A program made the translations under genes and the position numbers. 64,000 bases of DNA from the NCBI GenBank assembly GCA_009193035.1, contig SWDT01000156.1, positions 62,001 through 126,000 on the forward strand. Direction: 5' to 3'. Origin of the DNA: Halicephalobus mephisto. Its lineage: Eukaryota > Nematoda > Chromadorea > Rhabditida > Panagrolaimidae. Positions 26,001-35,617 of this stretch are shown here, piece by piece. The first letter of the stretch is position 1. Each line of letters starts with the position of its first letter. The notes beneath the pieces were generated by a model that was given only the letters and a program-made list of their open reading frames with translations, had not been told where the DNA came from and ran no database searches.

Positions 26001-26196
26001 TTTTTATATTTTAAAGTAATTTCAGTTACTGATTTGCTGCTCCTGTGGATTAGCTTTATCCAAGCCCAGACCCATTACTCGTCCAGTGATCCCCTTCAAA
26101 ATTGAGAATTTTAACAAAATTCAATCAATTTCCGAAAATACTCGAGATCCGCTTCCGGTTCCACCTACAGTATTCCCGGCTTCAGTTCAGCATTGA
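23067..26196 (+). CDS. Multi-pass membrane protein, unrecognised, 435 residues
   Basis: Exons 23067-23103, 23613-23819, 23863-24180, 24642-24781, 24828-25007, 25566-25820 and 26026-26196; phases close. Seven or eight hydrophobic helices are visible, including MGVFILTALGSVFWVIVFLS, STVMMVSSVLIVVQILATIF, WIPIYFFLDIGIFLVYSS, SYFIVAILEISAICGIIHYI, LINFILFSIYVEAIFFV and a last one ending LIPQYRNQ before a cytosolic Pro-rich tail. After helix 1, a loop (residues 47-74) has NxS sequons and a repetitive VIN/IIN stretch coded by a microsatellite. No GPCR signature or named domain is recognised; a nematode-specific chemoreceptor-like protein is possible but unproven. The donor at 23820 was chosen because it is the one that keeps phase. 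AATAAA at 26328-26333 is a likely poly(A) signal. Confidence 0.75.
23280..23600. repeat. Tandem repeat in intron 1 of the 23 kb gene
   Basis: Repeats of about 60-80 bp built on AAATCTTTTTGAATTTCTTT and AATTTTAAAATTTTGTTTTT fill the end of the first intron. Confidence 0.65.
24302..24600 (+). repeat. GC-rich dispersed repeat, copy D (intron of the 23 kb gene)
   Basis: Left block AGACTTGCGTCAAGGTAATT, core from 24394 (TTGAATTGGCGCGCAGAGGA) to TTTTTTACCTAAATTTTCGC at about 24545. The right flank TCTCAAAAACTTTTATCTCT is shared with copy E, which defines a subfamily distinct from B, G and H. Confidence 0.85.
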
Positions 26197-26849
26197 TTTT
26201 ATTTTTAAAAATCAATTTTTTGGAATTGTGGATATTTTTAAATTTCTACATTGTCACCGAATTCGGAGATGAGTCTTTTGCATATTAGATTCACGAAAGG
26301 ATATTAAACATTCCAAATGTATTCTTTAAATAAAGAAAAATTTCAGTTTCTATTTTTACACAATTTTTTTAAATAAAATAAAAATTTTTTAATTTTGGAT
26401 TTTCGAAAACTTTCTAGAAATTTTAGAAAATTCTGATTTTGTAAAAATTTCTAAAATTTCATAAAAGTTTTTGAAGATTTTTTGAATTTTATTGAGCCTT
26501 CTGAAATCTCCCAGAATCTTTGAAATTTTTAGATTCTAAAATTTCCTAATTTTTATAAAATTGCAATAAAATTTAATTTTAAATTTTTATGGTTTTTTAT
26601 TTTTTGAAAATTTGCTTCAGTAATCGTTTGACAAAATCCGTCGATTTTTCATCGCATTAAGACAGAAAATCCCTATTATCTATGGACTTGTTGGAAGTTC
26701 AAAAAACTTGTTGAAACAGAATTTGAATGACAAACTGACGGAGATTTGTATTTTTCAATCAAATAAACTATAAAATTTCTCCTTTAGGCATTTGGTCCTT
26801 TATTTCGTAATACTGTACTCTGTCTTGCCAAAGTTGATTCTGAAAGTTC

Positions 26850-27100
26850 GAAGTCAAAATTGATGATCAGAGTTTGAGGTCGAAGTTGGTGAAAGTTGAT
26901 CTTCAAAGTTATTAAAGTTCATCATCAAAGTTAATTGTCAAAGTTCATCATCAAAGTTCATCATCAAAGTTAATTGTCAAAGTTCAAAGTCAAAGTTCAT
27001 TATTAAAGTTCGACATCAAAGTTGATCGTCGAAATTGATTGTCAAAGTTGGTTATCAAAGTTGGTCGTCAAAGTTGAGTATCAGACTTCGAACTCAAAAA
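26850..27100. repeat. Minisatellite, TCAAAGTTNATCATCAAAGT type
   Basis: Repeats of 13-26 bp built on CAAAGTTCATCATCAAAGTT with variants (GGTCGTCAAAGTTG). The same unit in reverse orientation lies at 29130-29670, and both orientations occur at 56410-57170. Confidence 0.8.
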
Positions 27101-27327
27101 TTTAATTTTTCGTGTTGGGATACAACTCATGTTTTGATGCGAAAAACCTAGATATCAAGTTTTATTAATTTAAATAAAACAAAATTTAGAAATAAAAATG
27201 AAAAATTTTATCTCAACACGAAAACTCCAAATTTTGACTGCTGTTTTTGATGAAACGAAACTGATTATACTTTTTATTTTTAAAAATTAATTTTATAGTA
27301 ATTTGATTAAATCAAAATGACAATTAC

Positions 27328-27565
27328 GTAACTGTTGGATTGCGCACAATCTATTTGAATGGAAGTTTGTATAACTTTGGTCCCGAAGAGAAATGTCCTC
27401 AGGACCAACGAAAAGCGTACGATTCCGGATTGGTGGTAATTTTAAGATTGTACAATAATTTTGTAAAGTTGTGATTTATCTCGCGCCTTCGGTCCTATGA
27501 AGTTGTTTCTACACATTTCTCGTCTACATGCGGATCCGGAGCCCCAGGTACGATCCAACAGTAAC
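27328..27565. mobile_element. Miniature inverted-repeat element, copy 1 (238 bp)
   Basis: Ends are GTAACTGTTGGATTGCGC and the inverted GTACGATCCAACAGTAAC (14 of 18 positions match). A second element of 239 bp at 60584-60822 shares length, ends and an internal order (GAGAAAT..CCT(C/G)AGG, GCCTTCGGTC, ATTTCTC.TCTAC). No coding capacity; a non-autonomous DNA transposon is the simplest reading. Confidence 0.65.
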
Positions 27566-28190
27566 TAATAAGATTGATTTTAAAAAATTCCAAATCAGAA
27601 AAAGTCAAGAAGGTCAAGTATCTCAAGGAAGGAACTATTTTTTAATTTTTTGGATTAATACTTTAGTATTTAAAATAGTCTGAAACGATAATTGTAACTA
27701 ATAAGATTGATTTTAAAAAGAAAAATTTTTAACTAACAGGATTCCAAGGAATCAATATTTCGTATAATTTTTCATTTTTAGATCAGCATTTTCAGTATTT
27801 GAAAATAATAATTGTAACTGATAAGATTGATTTTAAAAAGTAAAAAGTTCTTGATTGACATGATTCCAAAGGATGAAACGCCTCAGGGGGACTAATTTTC
27901 GTACAATTTTTTGTTTTTAAATTAATATTTTCAGTATCTGGAAATAATAATTGTAACTGATAAGATTGATTTTAAAAAGTAAAAATTTTTAACTAACATG
28001 ATTCCACAAAAAAGGAACGCCTCAGGGGGACTAATTTTCGTATAATTTTTCATTTTTAGATCAGCATTTTCAGTATTTCAAAATAATAATTGTAACTGAT
28101 AAGATTGATTTTAAAAAGCAAAAAGTTCTTGATTGACATGATTCCAAGGGATGAAACGCCTCAGGGAGATCAATTCTCGTATAGTCGAAT
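27561..28190. repeat. Tandem array (120-139 bp units) joined to the inverted-repeat element
   Basis: GTAACT(A/G)ATAAGATTGATTT starts units at 27561, 27694, 27814, 27953 and 28092. The first copy overlaps the right end of the inverted-repeat element. Units also share GATTCCAA..GGA and CCTCAGGGGGACTAATTTTC. Confidence 0.8.
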
Positions 28191-28520
28191 GAGGAACCGA
28201 AGAAGATTGGTTTTCTCGATCGAATACCGACTGATTTTGAGTGACTGCGAGACAAGTGCCTATTTTGCCTATTTTTGACAGAGGAAACAATGTTTCGAGA
28301 ATGGACAGAACAAGTTGACGATAGCCACGACAGGAAATTCCGCCCCGAAAACGAGAAATATGTCCAAATATGAGTTCGACCACCGTTTTGGACGCAAAAG
28401 TTATTCACGAAAATTTTCCTTAGTCGCGTGAACACACTTGGGGATGGACGATGCAATGGGTTTTATTGCAACAAATCCGTCTGAAGGTTCCGACAAAACC
28501 CAGGTTGTCGAATTTCCGTC
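28190..28520. other. Complex non-repetitive island
   Basis: About 330 bp of balanced base composition after the tandem array. Open frames on the minus strand (about 90-128 codons) show no family I recognise and no clean splice structure. Could be a gene relic, an ncRNA or a regulatory block. Confidence 0.35.
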
Positions 28521-29129
28521 TTATTCCGAACATAGCAATTAAATTTTTCTTTTTAAAAATATAGGATTTTAATTTCCTCAAAAACTACAATTCTATAAAA
28601 TTTTGAAATTCTATAAAATTTTGAAATTATAGAAAATTGTAGAAGATTTTAAAGATTTTTAAATTCTTTTGAAAAATTTTCAAAATTTAGAATTCTACGA
28701 AAATTTTTAATATCTTTGAAATTTTTTAAATTTCGATATACTTGGAAAATTTCGAAATTATAGAAAATTGTAAAAGATTCTTAAAATTTCTAGATTCTCG
28801 TGAAGAATTTTCAAAATTTAAAATTTTATGAAAATTTTTAACATTTTTGAAATTTCGAAATTATTATAGAAAATTGTAAGATTCTGAAAATTTCTAGATT
28901 TTCTAAAATTTTTTTATTTTTTGGAATTTTCTAAAATTTTGCAAATTTTCTTTTTATCGAAGTTGATAATCAAAATTCGAAATTAAAATTTGGACTTTTC
29001 GTGGTAAGACAACATTCATAAATTTTTCTACTCAAAAAGCTGGTTTACCTAAATTGATAAAACTCGATATCCAGATTTTTCAAATCTAAATTTGCTCCTT
29101 AAGATTTAATATGGAAAATAAAAATTTTA

Positions 29130-29670
29130 ACTTCAAAGTTTGAAGAACAACTTTGACATCGAATTTCAATTTCAAATTTCGATCGTTAACTTTGATGGCC
29201 AACTTTGGTGTTAAACTTTTAATATTAACTTTTATCATGAATTTTGACTGTTAACTTTGATGTTGAACTTTTACTATTAACTTGACCGTCAACTTTTACT
29301 ATTAACTTTGATGTCGAACTTTTACTATTAACTTTTACTATTAACTTTGATGTCGAACTTTTACTATTAACTTTTACTATTAACTTGACCGTCAACTTTT
29401 ACCATTAACTTGACCGTCAACTTTTACTATTAACTTTGATGTCGAACTTTTACTATTAACTTTTACTATTAACTTGACTGTCAACTTTTACTATTAACTT
29501 TGACTGTCAACTTTGATGTCGAACTCTTACCGTTAACTTTGGTGTTGGACTTTGACTGTTAACTTTGATCGTTAACTTTGATGTCGAACTTTTACTATTA
29601 ACTTTGATATCTAACTTTGATGTCGAACTTTTACTATTAACTTTGATGTCAAATTCTTACTGTCAACTTC
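29130..29670. repeat. Minisatellite, AACTTTGATGTCGAACTTTT type
   Basis: At least 20 units of 13-26 bp, e.g. TTTACTATTAACTTTGATGT and CGAACTTTTACTATTAACTT. It is the reverse-complement type of the array at 26850-27100. Confidence 0.85.
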
Positions 29671-30439
29671 GATTAAAAAGCACAAAATTTCTTTAAAAAT
29701 CTCCAAAACTGAGAACTTTTCAAACCTTTTAGAATCTCATGGGAATCTCTAGAATCCCAAAAAACTTTTTTGATTCTTCCATAATCCATTAAAAATCTTC
29801 CAATTTTTTTATATAAATTTCTCAAAAACACTGTGAAAATTTTTAAAACTATCTAAAACCAAAAATAAAATTGTTAAAAATTCTTGTCGAGTTTCATAGC
29901 AACGGTCATTTCTGATTGCAACAACTACGATTTCGTGAAAGTTTTTGAGGTCACGTGAGAATTTTTGAAATAATCTAAAATTTCAAAAATTCGAAAATTC
30001 GTGTCAAGACCATTTTGGGAAGAATTTTATTTTAAAAAAATATAATTTTTATTTTTAAAAATTTCTAAAATTTAAAAATTCTCCAAAATTAAATAAAAAT
30101 TTCTAGAATCTTCCAAAACTGAAAATTCCGAATTTGAGGAAAATTTTTACTTTTTTTAGAATAATGAAATTTTTATTTTTTTAGAATAATGAAATTTTTA
30201 TTTTTTTAAAATAATGGAATTAAAAATTTTCGAAAATCGAGTTTGAAATTAAAAATTCGTTTCAAAACCACTTAATAGCGATGCTCATTTTCAGTTTTTA
30301 TAATAGTATGGCCATTGTCCACTAAATTGGAGTCTGATTATGTTTCTCGAAATGCCCAAGGACCGTAATGTAATTTTCATTTCCGGGCTTAGAACTTTGG
30401 TGCAAAAATTCCGTAATGAAGAAAGATTTTACTTTTCTC

Positions 30440-31010
30440 TGTTTCTGAAATCTTGAGCCCGATAAATGCCATTTTCCTTTACAAATCCACACATGGCTTC
30501 CGGCAGACCAGATAAGCCAGAAATGTTGCTTAAGCGATTGTCTGCAGGGTGCCGAAGCGGTCCCTTTGTCACCCAGAGGTCTTTTGGGATTTCCATCCTG
30601 AACTAAATCAAGTATTGCCCACTGGGGATGCCTTTTCGGGAATGTCCCTTGTTAACTTTGAAAATTTCCCAAGTCGTTTCCTCAGGGCGAATATTCAAGC
30701 CACTTTGGCCTCGTGCACGTTTTGCTTCTTGCAGTAGCTATTCCGTTGAGAAACTTCTTTTTGTGTGTCCATTTCTTGTTATAGACATAGCCGTTGGCGA
30801 AAAATGCCAAAAGACGCACCAAATAACATCTTGCAGTACTCAATTGGCACTCATTTTTTGTTTGTGCCAGTTTTGCCCCGTTGGTTTCGCTTTTCAAGCC
30901 AATCAACCGGATTCTGGATTCCGCTTTGCGTTTTTTCATCCGAGGCTTTGAGGAATTAAAAACGAACTCGATTCCAACGTCAATGAAAGGAAATCTCCAA
31001 GCTTTCAGTA
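30440..31010. other. Complex non-repetitive island in the gene-poor region
   Basis: About 570 bp of near-balanced composition stands out from A/T-rich flanks. Open frames on both strands (about 85-107 codons) have no recognised motifs and no convincing splice sites. A regulatory module, an ncRNA locus or an old gene relic are all possible. Confidence 0.4.
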
Positions 31011-31104
31011 ACTCCGAGAAATTATAAAAATTAAAAATTAGGGAATTTTTACGAAGTTATTTTGACGCGAATTTCAAAGATATTAGGGATTTTTAGGATT
31101 TTAA

Positions 31105-31470
31105 AAAGAAATAAGGAGACCGCGTGAGGACAAAGCGAGCCGAGTTTCGCCGAGAGTTGTTAGATTTACCTCTTTTGAGTGTCCTTGTTATACGTGGGAA
31201 TTTAAAAGTTCTTGAAAAATCGTATGATTATGAAGATTTTATCATAAAAATTAGAGATAAAAGTTCTTGAGGGATTTTTTGAGAAAAAAAAAGTAGGAAT
31301 TTGAAAGAAAAGGCGGAAATTTAGGCAAAAAAGAAGAAAAAGAGGAGAGAGTGAACGAGAGAGAGAGGACAGTGCGAGTTGATTTTTGTAGAAAGTTCCC
31401 TGATTTCCAAGATTTGCCACTTTTTCCACTTCCACACCTCTCGCCCTCTGCGCGCCAATTCAAAAAATTA
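31105..31470 (-). repeat. GC-rich dispersed repeat, copy E with a decayed neighbour
   Basis: 31316-31468 is a good minus-strand copy (AGAGTGAACGAGAGAGAGAG, TGCGCGCCAATTCAAAAAAT). 31105-31200 (GAGGACAAAGCGAGCCGAGT) is a decayed unit in the same orientation. The flank 31250-31316 pairs with the right flank of copy D. Confidence 0.8.
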
Positions 31471-31539
31471 AATTAGTTATTTTTTTATTTTTTAACATTT
31501 TAAAAAAATTTTGCTTCGTATTTCCTTTTAAACTTTTAT

Positions 31540-31960
31540 TTTCCCCAGAATATGAAGGAAATTAACCGGAAAAATTCCATGAGATGAATACGGACGATAA
31601 CTTACTTTAAAATCGAGTTTTTCAATTTTTTGCATGAACAGTTTTTCCCGATCGTTACCCCAGGTACCCGAAATAGGTGAATTATGTCTTTTCTATTGTC
31701 AATCATTATTCATGAGCTGTCAGTATGTTCATTGACTGTCCCTCATCTAATCCATCGAACAACAAGGCATGTTGCGTTGTTGTCAAGTGGTCCCTTACTC
31801 AAGGCAATGGCAAGCTAGTCAGGAACGCCACTCTGGTTGTCCCCATCCATTTTTCCTTGCAACTGCTGTTGTCATCCCTGCCGTGGACGTTTTACTGAAG
31901 CGAAGAAGAGCAAATGAAGCAGTTTTCGAATGTCACCTAATAGACATATTTCTTATTTTT
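31540..31960. other. Complex non-repetitive island
   Basis: About 420 bp of balanced sequence between repeats, with a short stem AACAAC..GTTGTT near 31760. No supported reading frame. It lies 3.7-4.1 kb upstream of the EGF-like gene. Confidence 0.35.
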
Positions 31961-32400
31961 ACGTATTTATTATTTTTCAAAAAAGTATATTTTTTATCAA
32001 CAAAAAATTCATTATTTTTTAAAAAATGTTTATTTTTATTATTTATTAAAAAAGTTGTTTTTTTTTTTAAAAATATTTTTTTACGTATTTATTATTTTTC
32101 AAAAAAGTATATTTTTTATCAACAAAAAATTTATTATTTTTAAAAAATGTTTATTTTTATTATTTATTAAAAAAGTTGTTTTTTTTTAAATATTTATTTT
32201 TTTTATTTATTATTTTTCAAAAAAGTATATTTTTTATTAACAAAAAATTCATTATTTTTATTATTTATTAAAAAAGTTGTTTTTTTTCAAAAATGTTTAT
32301 TTTTTTTATTTATTATTTTTCAAAAAGTTTATTTTTTTATTTATTTAAAAAGTTGTTTTTTTTAATTTCAAAAAGCTTCGATTTATTTTTTTTTATTTGT
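31960..32400. repeat. T-rich tandem repeat of about 120 bp
   Basis: ATTATTTTTCAAAAAAGTAT recurs near 31969, 32091 and 32210, followed each time by TTTTATCAACAAAAAATTCA or a variant. The 124-codon open frame across it is an artefact. Confidence 0.75.
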
Positions 32401-32439
32401 AAATTTCTGATTTTTTATTTTTTTTATTTAAAAAAATTT

Positions 32440-34015
32440 AAAGCTATATAAAATCAGATTTTTCTCTGAGCCATGTGTCTGATTTTAAAATAATATTGTC
32501 TCGTAAAAAGTGACAAAAGTTTAAAAACTGAGCTTAATCTATAGCCTCAGGGTGATTTATTTCTTTGTTTTTGATTATTTATTTTTTCAAAAAAAAAAAA
32601 CAAAAAAATCAATTTTTTTTAAACAAAAAGTTTTTAAATTTTTTTTAAATTTAAATTTTATTTGAAAATTTTTAATTTTGTTTTAAAAATTAATATAGAA
32701 CCAGATTCTTTCCCCTGAGGCATCGAGCTGAATTGGAAATAATATGAAATTAAATATTTCGTGAAAATAATTTAAAATACAAAAAAATAAAATTTAAAAA
32801 AAAACTATTTTTTTAAATAAAATAAAATTTTTAAAAAAATGGATTTTTTAAATAAAATAAAAATTTTTTAAATAAAATAAAATTTTTCACAAAAATTGAT
32901 TTTTTAAATAAAATTAAGTTTTTAAAGAAATGAATTTTTTAAAATAAAAATTATTAAATTCTTTTAAGTAAAATAAAGCTGGATTTTTTCCCGGAGGCTT
33001 CTGACCAAATTGGCTGGTAGAATAACGGACCCCGTGGAAGAACCAAGGTGGGAAAAACAAACTAAAGCTTTATTTCGAAATATAGTTTATTTTTTGATTT
33101 TATTCGTGGATAAATTTCAAATTTGTTTATTTTTATTTAGGAAATAAAAAATAAAAAATTTATTTATTTTTGTTTTAAAAAATAAAAATTTACTTTTTTT
33201 TATTTAAAATATTTTAAAATTAATTTTTTAAATTTTTTATTTAAAATATTTTAAAATTTATTTTTTTTAATTTTACAAATTTTTTAGATTTATTTTAAAA
33301 AATAAAAATTTTTTTCGGAAATTTGCAGATAATTTTGAAATTAAAAATAGTGATTTTTGTGAAAATGGACAAAATTAGAAAATACTAATCTAAGGTGTTG
33401 GCTATAAGTTAATTTATTTTTTAATTTTATTTATTTTCTATTTTTAAAAATAAGAAAATTTTGAATTTAATTTAAAAAATTATTTATGACCAGGTTTTTT
33501 CCCTGAGGCTGTTAATTCAATTTTATATAATAATTCGTTTAATAAAAAATGGCCTAAAATTTATAAAAAATTAATTTTATTTTTTAATTTTTTGTAATTC
33601 GAAATTTTTTGAATATAGTGGAAAAATTTATATATGACTAATTTTCGTCCTCTGAGTGATTTTAAAATGATATAAAATACTGTATTTTGTAAAATTAAGA
33701 AAAAAATTTAAATTTTCGAAATTAAATAAATTTGATTTTTTAATTTTTTTTAACTAAAATTTTTTGAACATATTGTAGAAAGCTATATATGACTAGTTTC
33801 CGTCCTCTGAGTGATTTTAAAATGATATAAAATACTGTATTTTATAAAATTAAGAAAAAAATCTAAATTTTTAAAATTAAATAAATTTTATTTTTAATTT
33901 TTTTAAATTTTTTATAATTCGAAATTTTTTGAACATATTGTAGAAAGCTATATATGACTAATTTTCGTCCTCTGAAGCTCCGGACCAAATTGAGATGGAT
34001 ACAAGAGTGTGTCTC
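32440..34015. repeat. Degenerate repeat with a TTTTTCCCTGAGGC motif
   Basis: About eight diverged units. Core motifs: TATATATGACTAATTTTCGT, CCTCTGAG or CCCTGAGG, then GACCAAATTG or ATTTTAAAATGATATAAAAT. Three late units (near 33630, 33785, 33950) are close copies about 150-165 bp apart; earlier ones are strongly decayed. Confidence 0.6.
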
Positions 34016-35617
34016 GTGAAAATAAGCAAGGTAGGAAGAACGGGCTAAGCTCGGGCGCACAAATGACAGTCGAAGCCAGTTGAGATGGACGTTTTGAACT
34101 AATTTGACCAAGTTGGCGTGGCAACCGTTTTATTTACATTGCATTTATTTTTTATTTTTTATTCACTATATTTTTTTTTCGTCATTATTTCCGCTCAATG
34201 ACCACAATGGAGATTTTTGAAATTTTATCGTTTCTTGACCGAATCCAGAAATTTCACCATCTGTCAGTTTTTGGTTCGATAAATTTTACAAAATTAAATT
34301 TTATTTTTTCCTATTTTTTTTACAAAATTTTGCTTTTTTTCAATTTTTTTACGAAATTTTACTTTTTTTTTCTAATTTCTTTTACAAAATTTTATTTTTT
34401 TTTTTACGAAATTTTATTTTTTTTATGAAAATTTTAAAAAATTTTATTTTAGAAAAAATCACTTTTAATAAAATCTGCAATTTCAGAATTTAATAAAAGA
34501 ATTTTAAATATTTTTATTTTAAAAAATTTTAAACATTGTAAATTTAAAAAATTTTTTTTAAATAAAAATTTTCAAAATTCTAAAACTAAAAATATTTTTA
34601 AACTTTTTTTTTATTTTTTAAAACTAAAAGTATTTTTAAATTTTTTTTAAAATTCTAAAAATAAAAAATTCAAAATTTTTCTAAAAATAAAAATATTTTA
34701 AAACTTTTTTTTAAATTTCTAAAATTCGTGTCGAGATAAATTTCATTTAAAAAATCTTTAATTTTTTATAATAATGTAATTTTGAATTTTTCTAGAAAGT
34801 TTTAGAAATTTTTTTGGAACAAATTTTTTGCGAAATTTGATTTTTATTTTTTTTATAATAATATAATTTTGAAAATTTTTGAAATTTAATAAAAAAATTC
34901 AAAATCAAAAATTTTTGTCAGAATTATTTTATAAAAAATTTTAATTTTTATCATTTTTGAAAATTTTAGAATTAAAAAAAATTAAAAATCAAATATTTTC
35001 GAAAATATTTTAATTTCTAAAATTTTTTTGAAAAATTTAAAATTGAATATTTTCGAAATTTAAAAAATCAAATATTTTCTGAAATTTTTTAAAAAATTAA
35101 ATATTTTTGAAACTTTCTGAAAAATTAAAAATTTTTATTTTCGAAATTTAAAAAATCAAATATTTTCGGAAATTTTATTTTTTTTCAATTTTGTAAAAAA
35201 TTAAAAATAAATATTTTTGAAATTTTTTAAAAAATTGAATGTTTTTGAAATTTAAAAAAAATTAAATATTTTTGAAATTTTTTAAAAAATTGAATATTTT
35301 CGAAAATTCGTGAAAAATTGTCATTTTTCATTTTTATAATATTTGGAGCTTTTTTAAGTATCTCGGCAGTTGTTTTTGACTGCCTGAGGCTCCAGTTTTC
35401 TAGAACTTGACTATTTTTCTTTTTTTCGCAAAGTTAAGAGCTCCGAGCATGGCAACGATTACAGATGGCTGTTGCACAACATTTTATGTCTTCTCTAACC
35501 CCAAATGTTTTCTAGTCCCTCGTTTTTTGCCATTTTCGCCGTTTTCCAACTTTTAAAATTCCAAGGACTACTGAACCGGAAAAATGTGAAAATTTTTATT
35601 TTTGATTTTTTAGGACA

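Larger units (their letters stand above)
26197..35617. other. 9.4 kb gene-poor region
   Basis: No gene is supported. Contents in order: poly(A) signal (26328); minisatellite (26850-27100); inverted-repeat element (27328-27565) and attached array (27561-28190); complex island (28190-28520); minisatellite in opposite orientation (29130-29670); complex islands (30440-31010 and 31540-31960); GC-rich repeat copy E (31316-31468); T-rich arrays (31930-32400); degenerate repeats with a CCTGAGG motif (32440-34015); plain A/T sequence to 35390. The islands may be regulatory or relics. Confidence 0.7.

Noticed and set aside
32440..34015. CRISPR-like spacing of short conserved motifs
   Set aside because: Units are irregular, decayed and A/T-rich in a eukaryotic genome with introns; there are no cas genes or uniform spacers.
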